Origin: an uncultured Dehalococcoidia bacterium
GTDB taxonomy: Bacteria; Chloroflexota; Dehalococcoidia; Tepidiformales; Tepidiformaceae
DNA: 5,324 nt
Direction: 5' to 3'
Assembly (NCBI GenBank): GCA_937864275.1
Contig: CALMIW010000276.1
Location: forward strand, 1 to 5,324
The notes beneath the pieces were generated by a model. That model was not told the DNA's origin, did no database searches, and saw only the letters and a program-made list of their open reading frames with translations. Positions 1 to 5,324 of the stretch are shown piece after piece (position 1 is the first letter of the stretch; every line of letters begins with the position of its first letter). Both the position numbers and the translations under genes were made by a program.

Positions 1-916
<916 letters not shown>

Positions 917-1017
917 GTCATTCCTGCTCTCACTAAAGTGGTCTGGACTTGTCTTTTTCAGGTGAGCATCGACCGTGTGCGACCGCTGCTCGTCGGTTCG
1001 TCGGCCCCGACTACCGG
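917..1017 (-). promoter_or_regulatory. atpH-atpA spacer with atpA ribosome binding site
   Basis: This 101-base spacer is much longer than the atpH-atpF and atpF-atpE gaps (14 and 26 bases). On the minus strand the sequence just before the atpA ATG reads GAGCAGGAATGAC, giving an AGGA Shine-Dalgarno core five bases from the start codon. I see no convincing promoter hexamers and no long hairpin; an AT-richer patch lies around 935-960. Its length may simply reflect spacing needed for independent ribosome loading on atpA. Confidence 0.55.
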
Positions 1018-1836
1018 TTACGGGAGTGCCCGCCTCACGGCGGACAGCCGCCCGGCGAGCGATCCGTCGATGACCTCGTCACCGACATGGATCACCATTC
1101 CGCCGAGCACGGCCGGGTCGACCTCGACGTGCACCGCCATCTCACGCCCGTAGATCCCGGCGAGTGTGCGCGACAGCGTCTCCTGCTGACCCTCCGAGAG
1201 CTCCGTGGCGGAGGTGACGACCGCCACGGACCGGCCCTGGAGCTCCGCGGCGAGCCGCGAGAGCGCGTCGATGTCATCCGCCGGCATCCCCTGTGGGCGG
1301 GGCACGGCCTGCGAGGCGAGAGCCTCGGTGACGGCGGTGACCTTGCCGTACAAGACCTGACCGAGGAGCGCACGCTTGTCGTCCGCCGTGGTGGACCGGT
1401 CGGACAACGCCTGCTCGAACTGCGGGTCGCCGGCCACGATCCGTCCGAGCCGGAAGAGCTCGTCCTCGACCACACCGAGCTGGCCCTGCTCGCGAGCCGA
1501 GAGCAACAGCGCCTCCCGGCCGAGCACCACGAGGCTTTCCCGCAGGTCACGCGGGGTGGACCACGACGATGCGACCGCAGCAAGCACGACCGAGAGGGTC
1601 GCCTCGTCGATCTTCCAGCCCAGGACCGACCGGGCGAGGTCCTGTCGGGCCTCGACCGGAGCGGAGGAGTCCGCGACCGCGACGCGGAGCGCGCGCTCCC
1701 CCTCGAAGAGGTCGACCACCCGGAACAGCTCGGCGCCGACGGTGGCTCCGGTTGCTCCGCCGGCGGGATTGGCGGACAGCGTGGACTGCAGGACCGACCG
1801 GGACTGCTCGAGGGCGTCGCGGCTTGCTGCGTGCAT
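1018..1836 (-). CDS. atpH: ATP synthase subunit delta (272 aa, actinobacterial long form)
   Basis: Delta sits on top of F1 and ties the alpha-beta head to the peripheral stalk formed by b. The protein begins MHAASRDALEQSRSVLQS and ends with the classical delta-family C-terminal signature VDPAVLGGMVIHVGDEVIDG followed by SLAGRL (residues about 239-264). At 272 aa it is about 95 residues longer than the E. coli protein (177 aa). That matches the extended delta of Corynebacterium-type actinobacteria and the delta half of the mycobacterial b-delta fusion. Here it is a separate gene with no transmembrane segment of its own. The ATG at 1834-1836 lies 14 bases after the atpF stop. The minus-strand run TAAGGAAG, which includes that stop codon, provides the ribosome binding site, so atpF and atpH are probably translationally linked. 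Confidence 0.97.
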   Translation of the reverse strand: MHAASRDALEQSRSVLQSTLSANPAGGATGATVGAELFRVVDLFEGERALRVAVADSSAPVEARQDLARSVLGWKIDEATLSVVLAAVASSWSTPRDLRESLVVLGREALLLSAREQGQLGVVEDELFRLGRIVAGDPQFEQALSDRSTTADDKRALLGQVLYGKVTAVTEALASQAVPRPQGMPADDIDALSRLAAELQGRSVAVVTSATELSEGQQETLSRTLAGIYGREMAVHVEVDPAVLGGMVIHVGDEVIDGSLAGRLSAVRRALP

Positions 1837-1850
1837 AGTCAGCTACTTCC

Positions 1851-2423
1851 TTACTTCTGGCCCGCGCCGGCGACCCGGTCGAGGTCGGCGAGGAAACGGT
1901 CGATGGTGCCCGAACGGTGGACCGAGTCGGACAGCTGCTCACCCATGAGACGCTCAGCGAGATCGATCGACTGACGTCCGAGGTCGCCGCGGAGTTCCGA
2001 GACGATCTGCTGACGCTGCGCGTTGAGCTGCTGCTCGCCCGCCGCGACGATGCGGTCCTTCTCGAGGTTCGCCTCGGCCTTCATGTCCGCGATGATCTGC
2101 TGCCCCTGGGCGCGCGCGTCGTCACGGATCTTGGCGGCCTCGACGCGGGCTTCCGCGAGCTGGGCGTTGTACTTGTCCAGGGCGGCCTTCGCCTCGGACT
2201 GAGCCGCCTCCGCCCGCTCGATGCCGCCTTCGATGCGCTCGCTCCGCTCGTCCAGGACCCGCTTGAACATCGGGAGGACGAACTTCCAGAACACGAAGAG
2301 GACGACAGCGAAGGGAATCAGCGACCAGACGATGTCGTACAGCGCCGGGGTCAGGACGTTGGGCGTCTCCTCGAGGGGGAGCCCTTCGCCCTCGCCGGCG
2401 GCGAGGATGTGGATCGGATTCAT
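1851..2423 (-). CDS. atpF: ATP synthase Fo subunit b (190 aa)
   Basis: Subunit b is the peripheral stalk: a membrane anchor followed by a long helix that holds F1 still against the rotating c ring. The start MNPIHILAAGEGEGLPLEE is followed by one hydrophobic segment at about residues 29-51 (YDIVWSLIPFAVVLFVFWKF). A long charged, Ala/Glu/Arg-rich heptad-like region then runs to the C terminus (for example RIEGGIERAEAAQSEAKAAL), as expected for the b dimer. The late SIDLAERLMGEQLSD segment is typical of the region that contacts delta. The length of 190 aa is in the normal actinobacterial range. The ATG at 2421-2423 is 26 bases after the atpE stop, with a modest AAGG eight bases upstream. It is not fused to delta, unlike in Mycobacterium. 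Confidence 0.97.
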   Translation of the reverse strand: MNPIHILAAGEGEGLPLEETPNVLTPALYDIVWSLIPFAVVLFVFWKFVLPMFKRVLDERSERIEGGIERAEAAQSEAKAALDKYNAQLAEARVEAAKIRDDARAQGQQIIADMKAEANLEKDRIVAAGEQQLNAQRQQIVSELRGDLGRQSIDLAERLMGEQLSDSVHRSGTIDRFLADLDRVAGAGQK

Positions 2424-2449
2424 GTCGTTGACCTTGCGCCAGTCGGCGA

Positions 2450-2698
2450 TCAGAAGATGAAGCCGGTGACGATACCGATGAGCGCGAGGGCCTCGGTGAA
2501 CGCGATGCCCAGGAACATCGTGGTGCGGAGCTGGCCGGCCATCTCGGGCTGACGTGCCATGCCTTCGATGGTCTTACCGACGACGATGCCGATGCCGATG
2601 CCGGGGCCGATGGCGGCGAGGCCGTAACCGATGGCGCCGTAGCCCTTGGCCGTGGTCTCGATTGTCTCGGCAGCCTGGGCGAGAGTGACGATATCCAT
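2450..2698 (-). CDS. atpE: ATP synthase Fo subunit c (82 aa proteolipid)
   Basis: Subunit c forms the rotating ring that carries protons across the membrane. The protein is a two-helix hairpin. Helix 1 contains the glycine run GPGIGIG at about residues 31-37. The polar loop is GMARQPEMAGQLR at about 46-58. Helix 2 holds the proton-binding carboxylate Glu69 in GIAFTEALALIG (codon at 2492-2494). This corresponds to the Glu that bedaquiline targets in mycobacteria, but the surrounding residues are of the Corynebacterium type, not the Mycobacterium type. A short N-terminal extension (MDIVTLAQAAETIET) precedes helix 1. The 82 aa length is normal. No strong Shine-Dalgarno is obvious next to the ATG at 2696-2698; AAGGGA and GGAAAA lie about 13 and 7 bases upstream. 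A hairpin lies further upstream in the 99-base gap after atpB. Confidence 0.98.
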   Translation of the reverse strand: MDIVTLAQAAETIETTAKGYGAIGYGLAAIGPGIGIGIVVGKTIEGMARQPEMAGQLRTTMFLGIAFTEALALIGIVTGFIF

Positions 2699-2771
2699 GT
2701 GGGTTTTCCGTTCCCTTTCAGATGGCCGGTACGGGATGTCCGCACTCGGTCGTCGGAGTGGTCTGTGTGTC

Positions 2772-2791
2772 CCGGCGCTCAGTGGCGCCGG
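2772..2791 (-). promoter_or_regulatory. Intercistronic RNA hairpin between atpB and atpE
   Basis: On the minus strand, six bases after the atpB stop codon, the sequence reads CCGGCGC-CACTGA-GCGCCGG. This is a perfect seven-pair stem made only of G-C pairs with a six-base loop. No T-run follows, so it is not a standard intrinsic terminator. Placed between the a gene (one copy per complex) and the c gene (many copies), it could protect or define the 5' end of an atpE mRNA, or hold atpE leader folding apart from atpB. The structure is directly visible; the role is inferred. Confidence 0.6.
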
Positions 2792-2797
2792 AAGTCT

Positions 2798-3592
2798 CTA
2801 GTGACTGTCGGCGTGGAGCGACAGGTCGATGTACACCGCGGCGAGCAGGGCGAAGATGTACGCCTGCAGGAAGATCACCAGCAGCTCGAAGAAGGTGAAC
2901 GCCACGGCCACGATGATGGTCACGAGGCTGACGGCGGTCCAGCCGTTGAACTGCCAGAAGAAGAAGTTCGTGGCGGAGAACAGCAGCACGATCATGATGT
3001 GGCCGGCGAGCATGTTGGCCATGAGACGGATCGTGAGCGTGGCCGGGCGCAGGACGAAGGTCGAGATGAACTCGATCGGCACCACCAGCAGGTGGAGGGC
3101 CGGGGGGAGGTTCGGGACGACGATCGACTTGCCCACGAAGGAGAAGAAGCCGTACTTCTTGGCGCCCGCGTAGATGAACACCACGTAGACCACCAGCGCC
3201 ATGACCAGGGGCATACCGATCCTGGCGTTGGGCGAGATGTTGAGGCCGGGGATCACGGCCGGGATGTTCATGAACAACGTGAGGAAGAAGATGGTGGCGA
3301 TGATCGGGAGGAACCGGTCGCCGTCCTTCTTGCCGATGATGTCGTCCGAGATGTAGGTCTTGACAAAGTCGAGGGCGATCTCGACCACGTTCTGGAAGCC
3401 CTTCGGGACGATCTTCGCGCCGCGCATACCCACGTAGAACAGCAGGGCGACGAGCACGCCCACGAGGACGCGGATGATCATCAGCCGGTCCAACTCGAAC
3501 GGGGTGCCCTCGAACAGCACCGCCGGCGGGAAGAAGTCGTTGAGTGAAGGCGGGTGGAACTCGCCCTTGAATGCCAGCAGTGACGTGCTCAG
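2798..3592 (-). CDS. atpB: ATP synthase Fo subunit a (264 aa), apparent CTG start
   Basis: Subunit a forms the two proton half-channels beside the c ring. The translation has five to six hydrophobic segments, and the key channel motif LTIRLMANMLAGH carries the essential arginine (Arg189, codon 3026-3028; equivalent to E. coli Arg210). It is preceded by PIEFISTFVLRP, and the protein ends with QAYIFALLAAVYIDL then a short polar tail. The first ATG/GTG/TTG in frame is GTG at 3518-3520, but it has no ribosome binding site and lies inside a family-like N-terminal stretch (FKGEFHPPSLNDFFPPAVLF). Upstream as far as the in-frame stop at 3653-3655 there is no ATG, GTG or TTG. CTG at 3590-3592 has AGGGGAG (3599-3605) six bases away and gives (M)STSLLAFKGEFHPPSLNDF. 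I therefore choose CTG; a base error for ATG is the alternative. Family identity is certain, the start less so. Confidence 0.93.
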   Translation of the reverse strand: MSTSLLAFKGEFHPPSLNDFFPPAVLFEGTPFELDRLMIIRVLVGVLVALLFYVGMRGAKIVPKGFQNVVEIALDFVKTYISDDIIGKKDGDRFLPIIATIFFLTLFMNIPAVIPGLNISPNARIGMPLVMALVVYVVFIYAGAKKYGFFSFVGKSIVVPNLPPALHLLVVPIEFISTFVLRPATLTIRLMANMLAGHIMIVLLFSATNFFFWQFNGWTAVSLVTIIVAVAFTFFELLVIFLQAYIFALLAAVYIDLSLHADSH

Positions 3593-3819
3593 CGTTCTCT
3601 CCCCTGTTCGGGCCGCCTTCTTCAGACGGTGGTCTGTGTCATTCGCTTCGGTTCACGTGCAGGGAACCCGGCGGGCCCGAGGGGATCTCGGCCGCTCTCG
3701 CGACGCGCCCTCATCCCGGTTTCCCGCCACGGAGCATCGTAACAAAGACCCGGGTGTCTGACCTCACCGGGGCGCACCCCCGGAGGGGCGTGCCGGGCCG
3801 CCCCGCGGCGTGACTGCGC
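3593..3819 (-). promoter_or_regulatory. atpI-atpB spacer with candidate atp operon promoter
   Basis: This 227-base gap is the largest in the cluster and contains no gene I can support. On the minus strand it holds, in order, a GC-rich hairpin just after atpI, then CTTTGTTACGATGCTCC, in which TACGAT (3736-3741) fits the actinobacterial -10 pattern TAnnnT. The -35 region is poor: AGGTCA or GAGGTC at 17-18 base spacing. About 115-140 bases of leader follow, ending in the atpB Shine-Dalgarno AGGGGAG at 3599-3605. The arrangement suggests that the structural atp genes can be transcribed separately from atpI and wecA. The promoter call rests on one decent hexamer plus its position. Confidence 0.4.
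3774..3793 (-). terminator. Hairpin after atpI, possible weak terminator
   Basis: The minus strand reads GCAC-G-CCCC-TCC-GGGG-GTGC: eight pairs with one bulged G and a three-base loop, starting 26 bases after the atpI stop. No T-run follows, so a canonical intrinsic terminator is not shown. High-G+C actinobacteria often have hairpins of this kind between operons. Its place between atpI and the candidate promoter near 3736 would suit partial separation of the two transcription units. Confidence 0.35.
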
Positions 3820-4227
3820 TCAGTCCCCGGTGACGGGTTCCACGGCCGGCGCCTTGTGACGAATGATCGCGACCGTCTCGGTGGCCAGGACGACGATCAT
3901 CGCCACGACGAGCGTGAGCGCGAACGCTCGCCTGGAGTAGAAGTCCAGGATGAGTTTGAGCAGCCACGTCCCGAGGAGTACGGCCCCGGTGACGTTGGGC
4001 GAGGTCTGCGCCGTCGCGACCACCACCACCGCGGTGAGGAGGACGAACACCCCACCGATCGCGGCCCCCAACAGGGCGCCCCACAGTCCGGGGGTGCCGT
4101 CGAGCGCCCCCCACAGGCCCGCACTGAGCAGCATCAACACGGCCAGGGCGGCCGTGCCGAGCGTGAGCGCCTTGCGTAGTCCGGCGGTGTGGGCGCTCTC
4201 GGCGGGCTGCGGGGGTGTCTCCGTCAT
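3820..4227 (-). CDS. atpI: AtpI-like small membrane protein upstream of atpB (135 aa)
   Basis: This is a small, mostly hydrophobic protein in the position that AtpI occupies in many atp operons. In Mycobacteriales the gene between wecA/rfe and atpB is usually annotated as a hypothetical or AtpI-like protein. AtpI is thought to help c-ring assembly or divalent-cation handling. A polar N terminus (MTETPPQPAESAHTAG) leads into about four membrane segments at roughly residues 21-43, 47-72, 79-97 and 101-122, with KLILDFYSRRAFALTL between the last two. A charged tail (HKAPAVEPVTGD) ends it. The ATG at 4225-4227 begins ten bases after the wecA stop, which points to co-transcription, but the ribosome binding site is weak. 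Function is inferred mainly from position and topology, since the family is poorly conserved in sequence. Confidence 0.8.
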   Translation of the reverse strand: MTETPPQPAESAHTAGLRKALTLGTAALAVLMLLSAGLWGALDGTPGLWGALLGAAIGGVFVLLTAVVVVATAQTSPNVTGAVLLGTWLLKLILDFYSRRAFALTLVVAMIVVLATETVAIIRHKAPAVEPVTGD

Positions 4228-4237
4228 GTGGCCCAGC

Positions 4238-5051
4238 CTAGCGGGAGCCGGAGGGACTCCCGGAGTGGTCCTCCCCGCGGATGCTCCGCAGTCGCGGGAC
4301 CAGGGTGGCGGCCAGGACGGCGATGAGCCCCGCGGCGGCGAGCGGGACCATCACCTCGGACGGGAGCATGGTCGCCCCGACCGCTCCGAAGGCGATGAGC
4401 GAGACCCAGGCGTAGATGACGAGGGCGACGCGCCGATGGGAATGACCGAGGTCGAGCAGCCGGTGATGCAGGTGCATCTTGTCGGGGGCGACCGGGCCCC
4501 GCCCGGCCCCGACCCGCCGGACCACGGCCATGACCAGATCGAGCATGGGGACGAACATCGCCGCGGCCACCACGATCACCGGCGAGAGCAGGACGATCAT
4601 CTCCTGCGGCCCGTACAGGCTCTGCGAGATCTTGCCGGACGCGCTGGTGGAGGCGGCCGCCAGCACCAGGCCGATGAGCATCGATCCCGAGTCGCCCATG
4701 AAGGACCCCCGGGGGCGCGCGGGCGAGGACCGCCGTGACCAGCGCCGGCGGATACGCGCCCACCGTGCCGCCCTGATCGAGCATGATCCCCACCGAGAAG
4801 ACGCAGATCGCGATCGCCGCGATGGCCCCGAGCCCGGCGGCGAGACCGTCCAGCCCGTCGACGAAGTTCATCGCGTTGACGATGGTCAGGGTGAACACCA
4901 CCGTGAGCAACCCGGCCTGGAGCTGGTCCAGGACGAGGATGTTGCCGTCGCCGAACGGGAGGTACACGAGGGTCCACGACACACCCATGGCCACCAGGAC
5001 ACCCGCGGCGGCGGCCTGACCGGCGAGCTTGGTCACCGCGCCGAATCCGAG
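4238..5051 (-). pseudogene. wecA: WecA/Rfe polyprenyl-phosphate GlcNAc-1-phosphate transferase, 5'-truncated and frameshifted
   Basis: WecA (MraY/TagO/Rfe superfamily) transfers GlcNAc-1-phosphate from UDP-GlcNAc to a polyprenyl phosphate at the membrane. In Mycobacteriales this begins the arabinogalactan linker. Three family motifs are clear: NAMNFVDGLDGLAAG (4833-4877), FMGDSGSMLIG (from 4702) and the HLHH motif in KMHLHHRLLDLGHSHRR (histidines at 4463-4474). Several membrane segments lie between them. Two defects are visible. First, the N-terminal third (about 110 residues, with the first helices) is missing: recognisable sequence begins near LGFGAVTKLAGQ at 5051, and the usual Asp-Asp pair just before it reads as Asp-Ala. 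Second, between Ala at 4722 and Phe at 4702 only 19 bases remain where relatives have about 16 codons (LGFLPHNF type), so the frame changes. The stop at 4238-4240 is in the downstream frame and fits family length. Real decay and assembly error are both possible. Confidence 0.85.
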
Positions 5052-5174
5052 GCTGGCGTCGACGATCTCACCGACGACGCGGCTGTCGCCGAACAGGGAG
5101 ACGTAGAAGGCGGCGGCCTCCTGGGCCTTGTCGTCGAACCAGAGAAAGGGGGTGATGGCGTGAGGCTGGGGCAC
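5052..5174 (-). pseudogene. N-terminal fragment of a PhnB-like VOC-fold protein, joined in frame to wecA
   Basis: The first 41 codons read as the start of a PhnB / '3-demethylubiquinone-9 3-methyltransferase'-type protein of the glyoxalase/VOC superfamily: MPQPHAITPFLWFDDKAQEA followed by AAFYVSLFGDSRVVGEIVDAS. The ITPFLWFD and AAxFYVSLFxDSRV elements are hallmarks of that family, whose members are usually about 130-160 aa. The rest of the domain, with the later metal or ligand residues, is absent because the frame runs straight into WecA sequence. The GTG start (5172-5174) is well supported by GAGGAG (5182-5187) seven bases upstream. The exact catalytic role of such proteins is generally unknown. 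The join near 5050-5055 is approximate, since a few residues (GEIVDAS) could belong to either parent. Confidence 0.75.
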
Positions 5175-5272
5175 GTCGAGGCTCCTCGCGTGGGGTCAGC
5201 ATTGATAAAATGCCCGTGGGGTCAGGCGCAAACCCCTTGATCGCGCGCGCGTCCCCGGCCAGATGCGACGCC
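5175..5272. promoter_or_regulatory. Divergent promoter region between the VOC and ArsC-family genes
   Basis: This 98-base interval separates two divergent starts. On the plus strand it contains TGATAAAAT (5203-5211), an extended -10 (TGn plus TAAAAT, five of six consensus bases), about 60 bases before the ArsC-family ATG. No good -35 is seen, as is usual for extended -10 promoters. The element sits between two identical 11-base direct repeats, CGTGGGGTCAG at 5189-5199 and 5215-5225. On the minus strand GAGGAG (5182-5187) is the VOC ribosome binding site. The AT-rich patch 5201-5211 may also serve the minus-strand gene. Confidence 0.5.
5189..5225. repeat. Pair of 11-bp direct repeats flanking the -10 element
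   Basis: CGTGGGGTCAG occurs exactly at 5189-5199 and again at 5215-5225, a 26-base period. The spacer contains the TGATAAAAT element. Perfect 11-base copies this close are unlikely by chance and would suit an operator with two protein sites on either side of the promoter core. The second copy can also form a five-pair stem (GGGGT 5218-5222 with ACCCC 5232-5236) in the leader RNA. Confidence 0.55.
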
Positions 5273-5324
5273 ATGATCACGATGTACGGCATCCCCAACT
5301 GCGACACGGTCAAGAAGGCCCGGA
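5273..5324 (+). CDS. ArsC/Spx/YffB-family thioredoxin-fold protein, first 17 codons (runs off window)
   Basis: From ATG at 5273 the plus strand reads MITMYGIPNCDTVKKAR and is open to the right edge. This is the diagnostic N terminus of the ArsC-related family (Spx, YffB): a short beta strand, then the Cys-containing loop (Cys10 in GIPNCDTVKKAR) that in arsenate reductases carries the redox-active cysteine. The single Cys in NCDT, with no CxxC pair, fits the YffB/ArsC-like branch and not the CxxC Spx type. Most such proteins are about 110-120 aa, so nearly 85% is missing. No strong Shine-Dalgarno precedes the ATG, but no other in-frame start gives the family N terminus. Whether it reduces arsenate or has another thiol role cannot be told from 17 residues. 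Confidence 0.85.
   Translation, partial: MITMYGIPNCDTVKKAR

Noticed and set aside
931..940. Small palindrome CACTAAAGTG in the atpH-atpA gap
   Set aside because: Only four pairs with a two-base centre; too short to support an operator or structure.
949..1974. Plus-strand open frame of 341 aa opposite atpH
   Set aside because: Low-complexity Arg/Asp/Gly/Glu composition, no ribosome binding site of note, and complete overlap with a certain gene; an antisense shadow.
2772..2791. Hairpin after atpB read as an intrinsic terminator
   Set aside because: No T-run follows on the minus strand, and termination here would cut the operon before c, b, delta and alpha.
2699..3547. Plus-strand frame rich in His, Asp, Glu and Gln opposite atpB
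   Set aside because: The odd acidic/His-rich composition is what results from reading hydrophobic membrane-protein codons backwards, so it is not a real charged protein.
4224..4702. Continuation of the VOC-WecA frame past the deletion, giving an Arg/Gly/Pro-rich tail
   Set aside because: The genuine WecA motifs (GDSGS, HLHH) are in a different frame over the same bases; the tail is out-of-frame translation, although its TGA overlaps the atpI ATG.
5242..5251. Alternating CG run of ten bases
   Set aside because: Expected by chance in DNA this rich in G+C; no evidence of a functional element.
5068..5313. Minus-strand frame beginning MTVSQLGMPYIV
   Set aside because: It runs antisense to the ArsC-family start and out of frame with the VOC gene, with no family resemblance.

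Overview
The window is high in G+C and carries most of an actinobacterial F-type ATP synthase operon on the minus strand. Read in the direction of transcription (right to left) the order is atpI-like, atpB (a), atpE (c), atpF (b), atpH (delta), atpA (alpha, cut by the left edge). The c-subunit sequence (GPGIGIG glycine run, MARQPEMAGQLRTTMFLG loop), the long separate delta subunit of 272 aa, and a WecA/Rfe-type glycosyltransferase just upstream of atpI all point to Mycobacteriales of the Corynebacterium/Dietzia kind. Mycobacterium itself is unlikely because its b and delta subunits are fused. The genus is an inference.

Layout: 1-916 atpA 5' part; 917-1017 spacer; 1018-1836 atpH; 1851-2423 atpF; 2450-2698 atpE; 2699-2797 spacer with a perfect 7-bp GC hairpin; 2798-3592 atpB, which seems to begin at a CTG codon; 3593-3819 spacer with a hairpin and a candidate operon promoter; 3820-4227 atpI-like; 4238-about 5051 the C-terminal two-thirds of wecA; about 5052-5174 the first 41 codons of a PhnB-like VOC-fold gene; 5175-5272 a divergent promoter region; 5273-5324 the first 17 codons of an ArsC/Spx-family gene on the plus strand.

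The atp genes together build the membrane Fo motor (a, c ring, b), the delta connection and the alpha part of F1. AtpI-like proteins are thought to help assemble the c ring. WecA normally starts the arabinogalactan linker on polyprenyl phosphate in this order.

The right end is the odd part. The wecA reading frame has lost its N-terminal third and is joined in frame to the start of an unrelated VOC gene. It also carries a small frameshifting deletion just before the GDSGS motif. This is either real decay and rearrangement or a chimeric or erroneous assembly, and the sequence alone cannot decide. I see no defence system, mobile element, CRISPR array or RNA gene. The ATP synthase part is ordinary housekeeping DNA apart from a few regulatory details.
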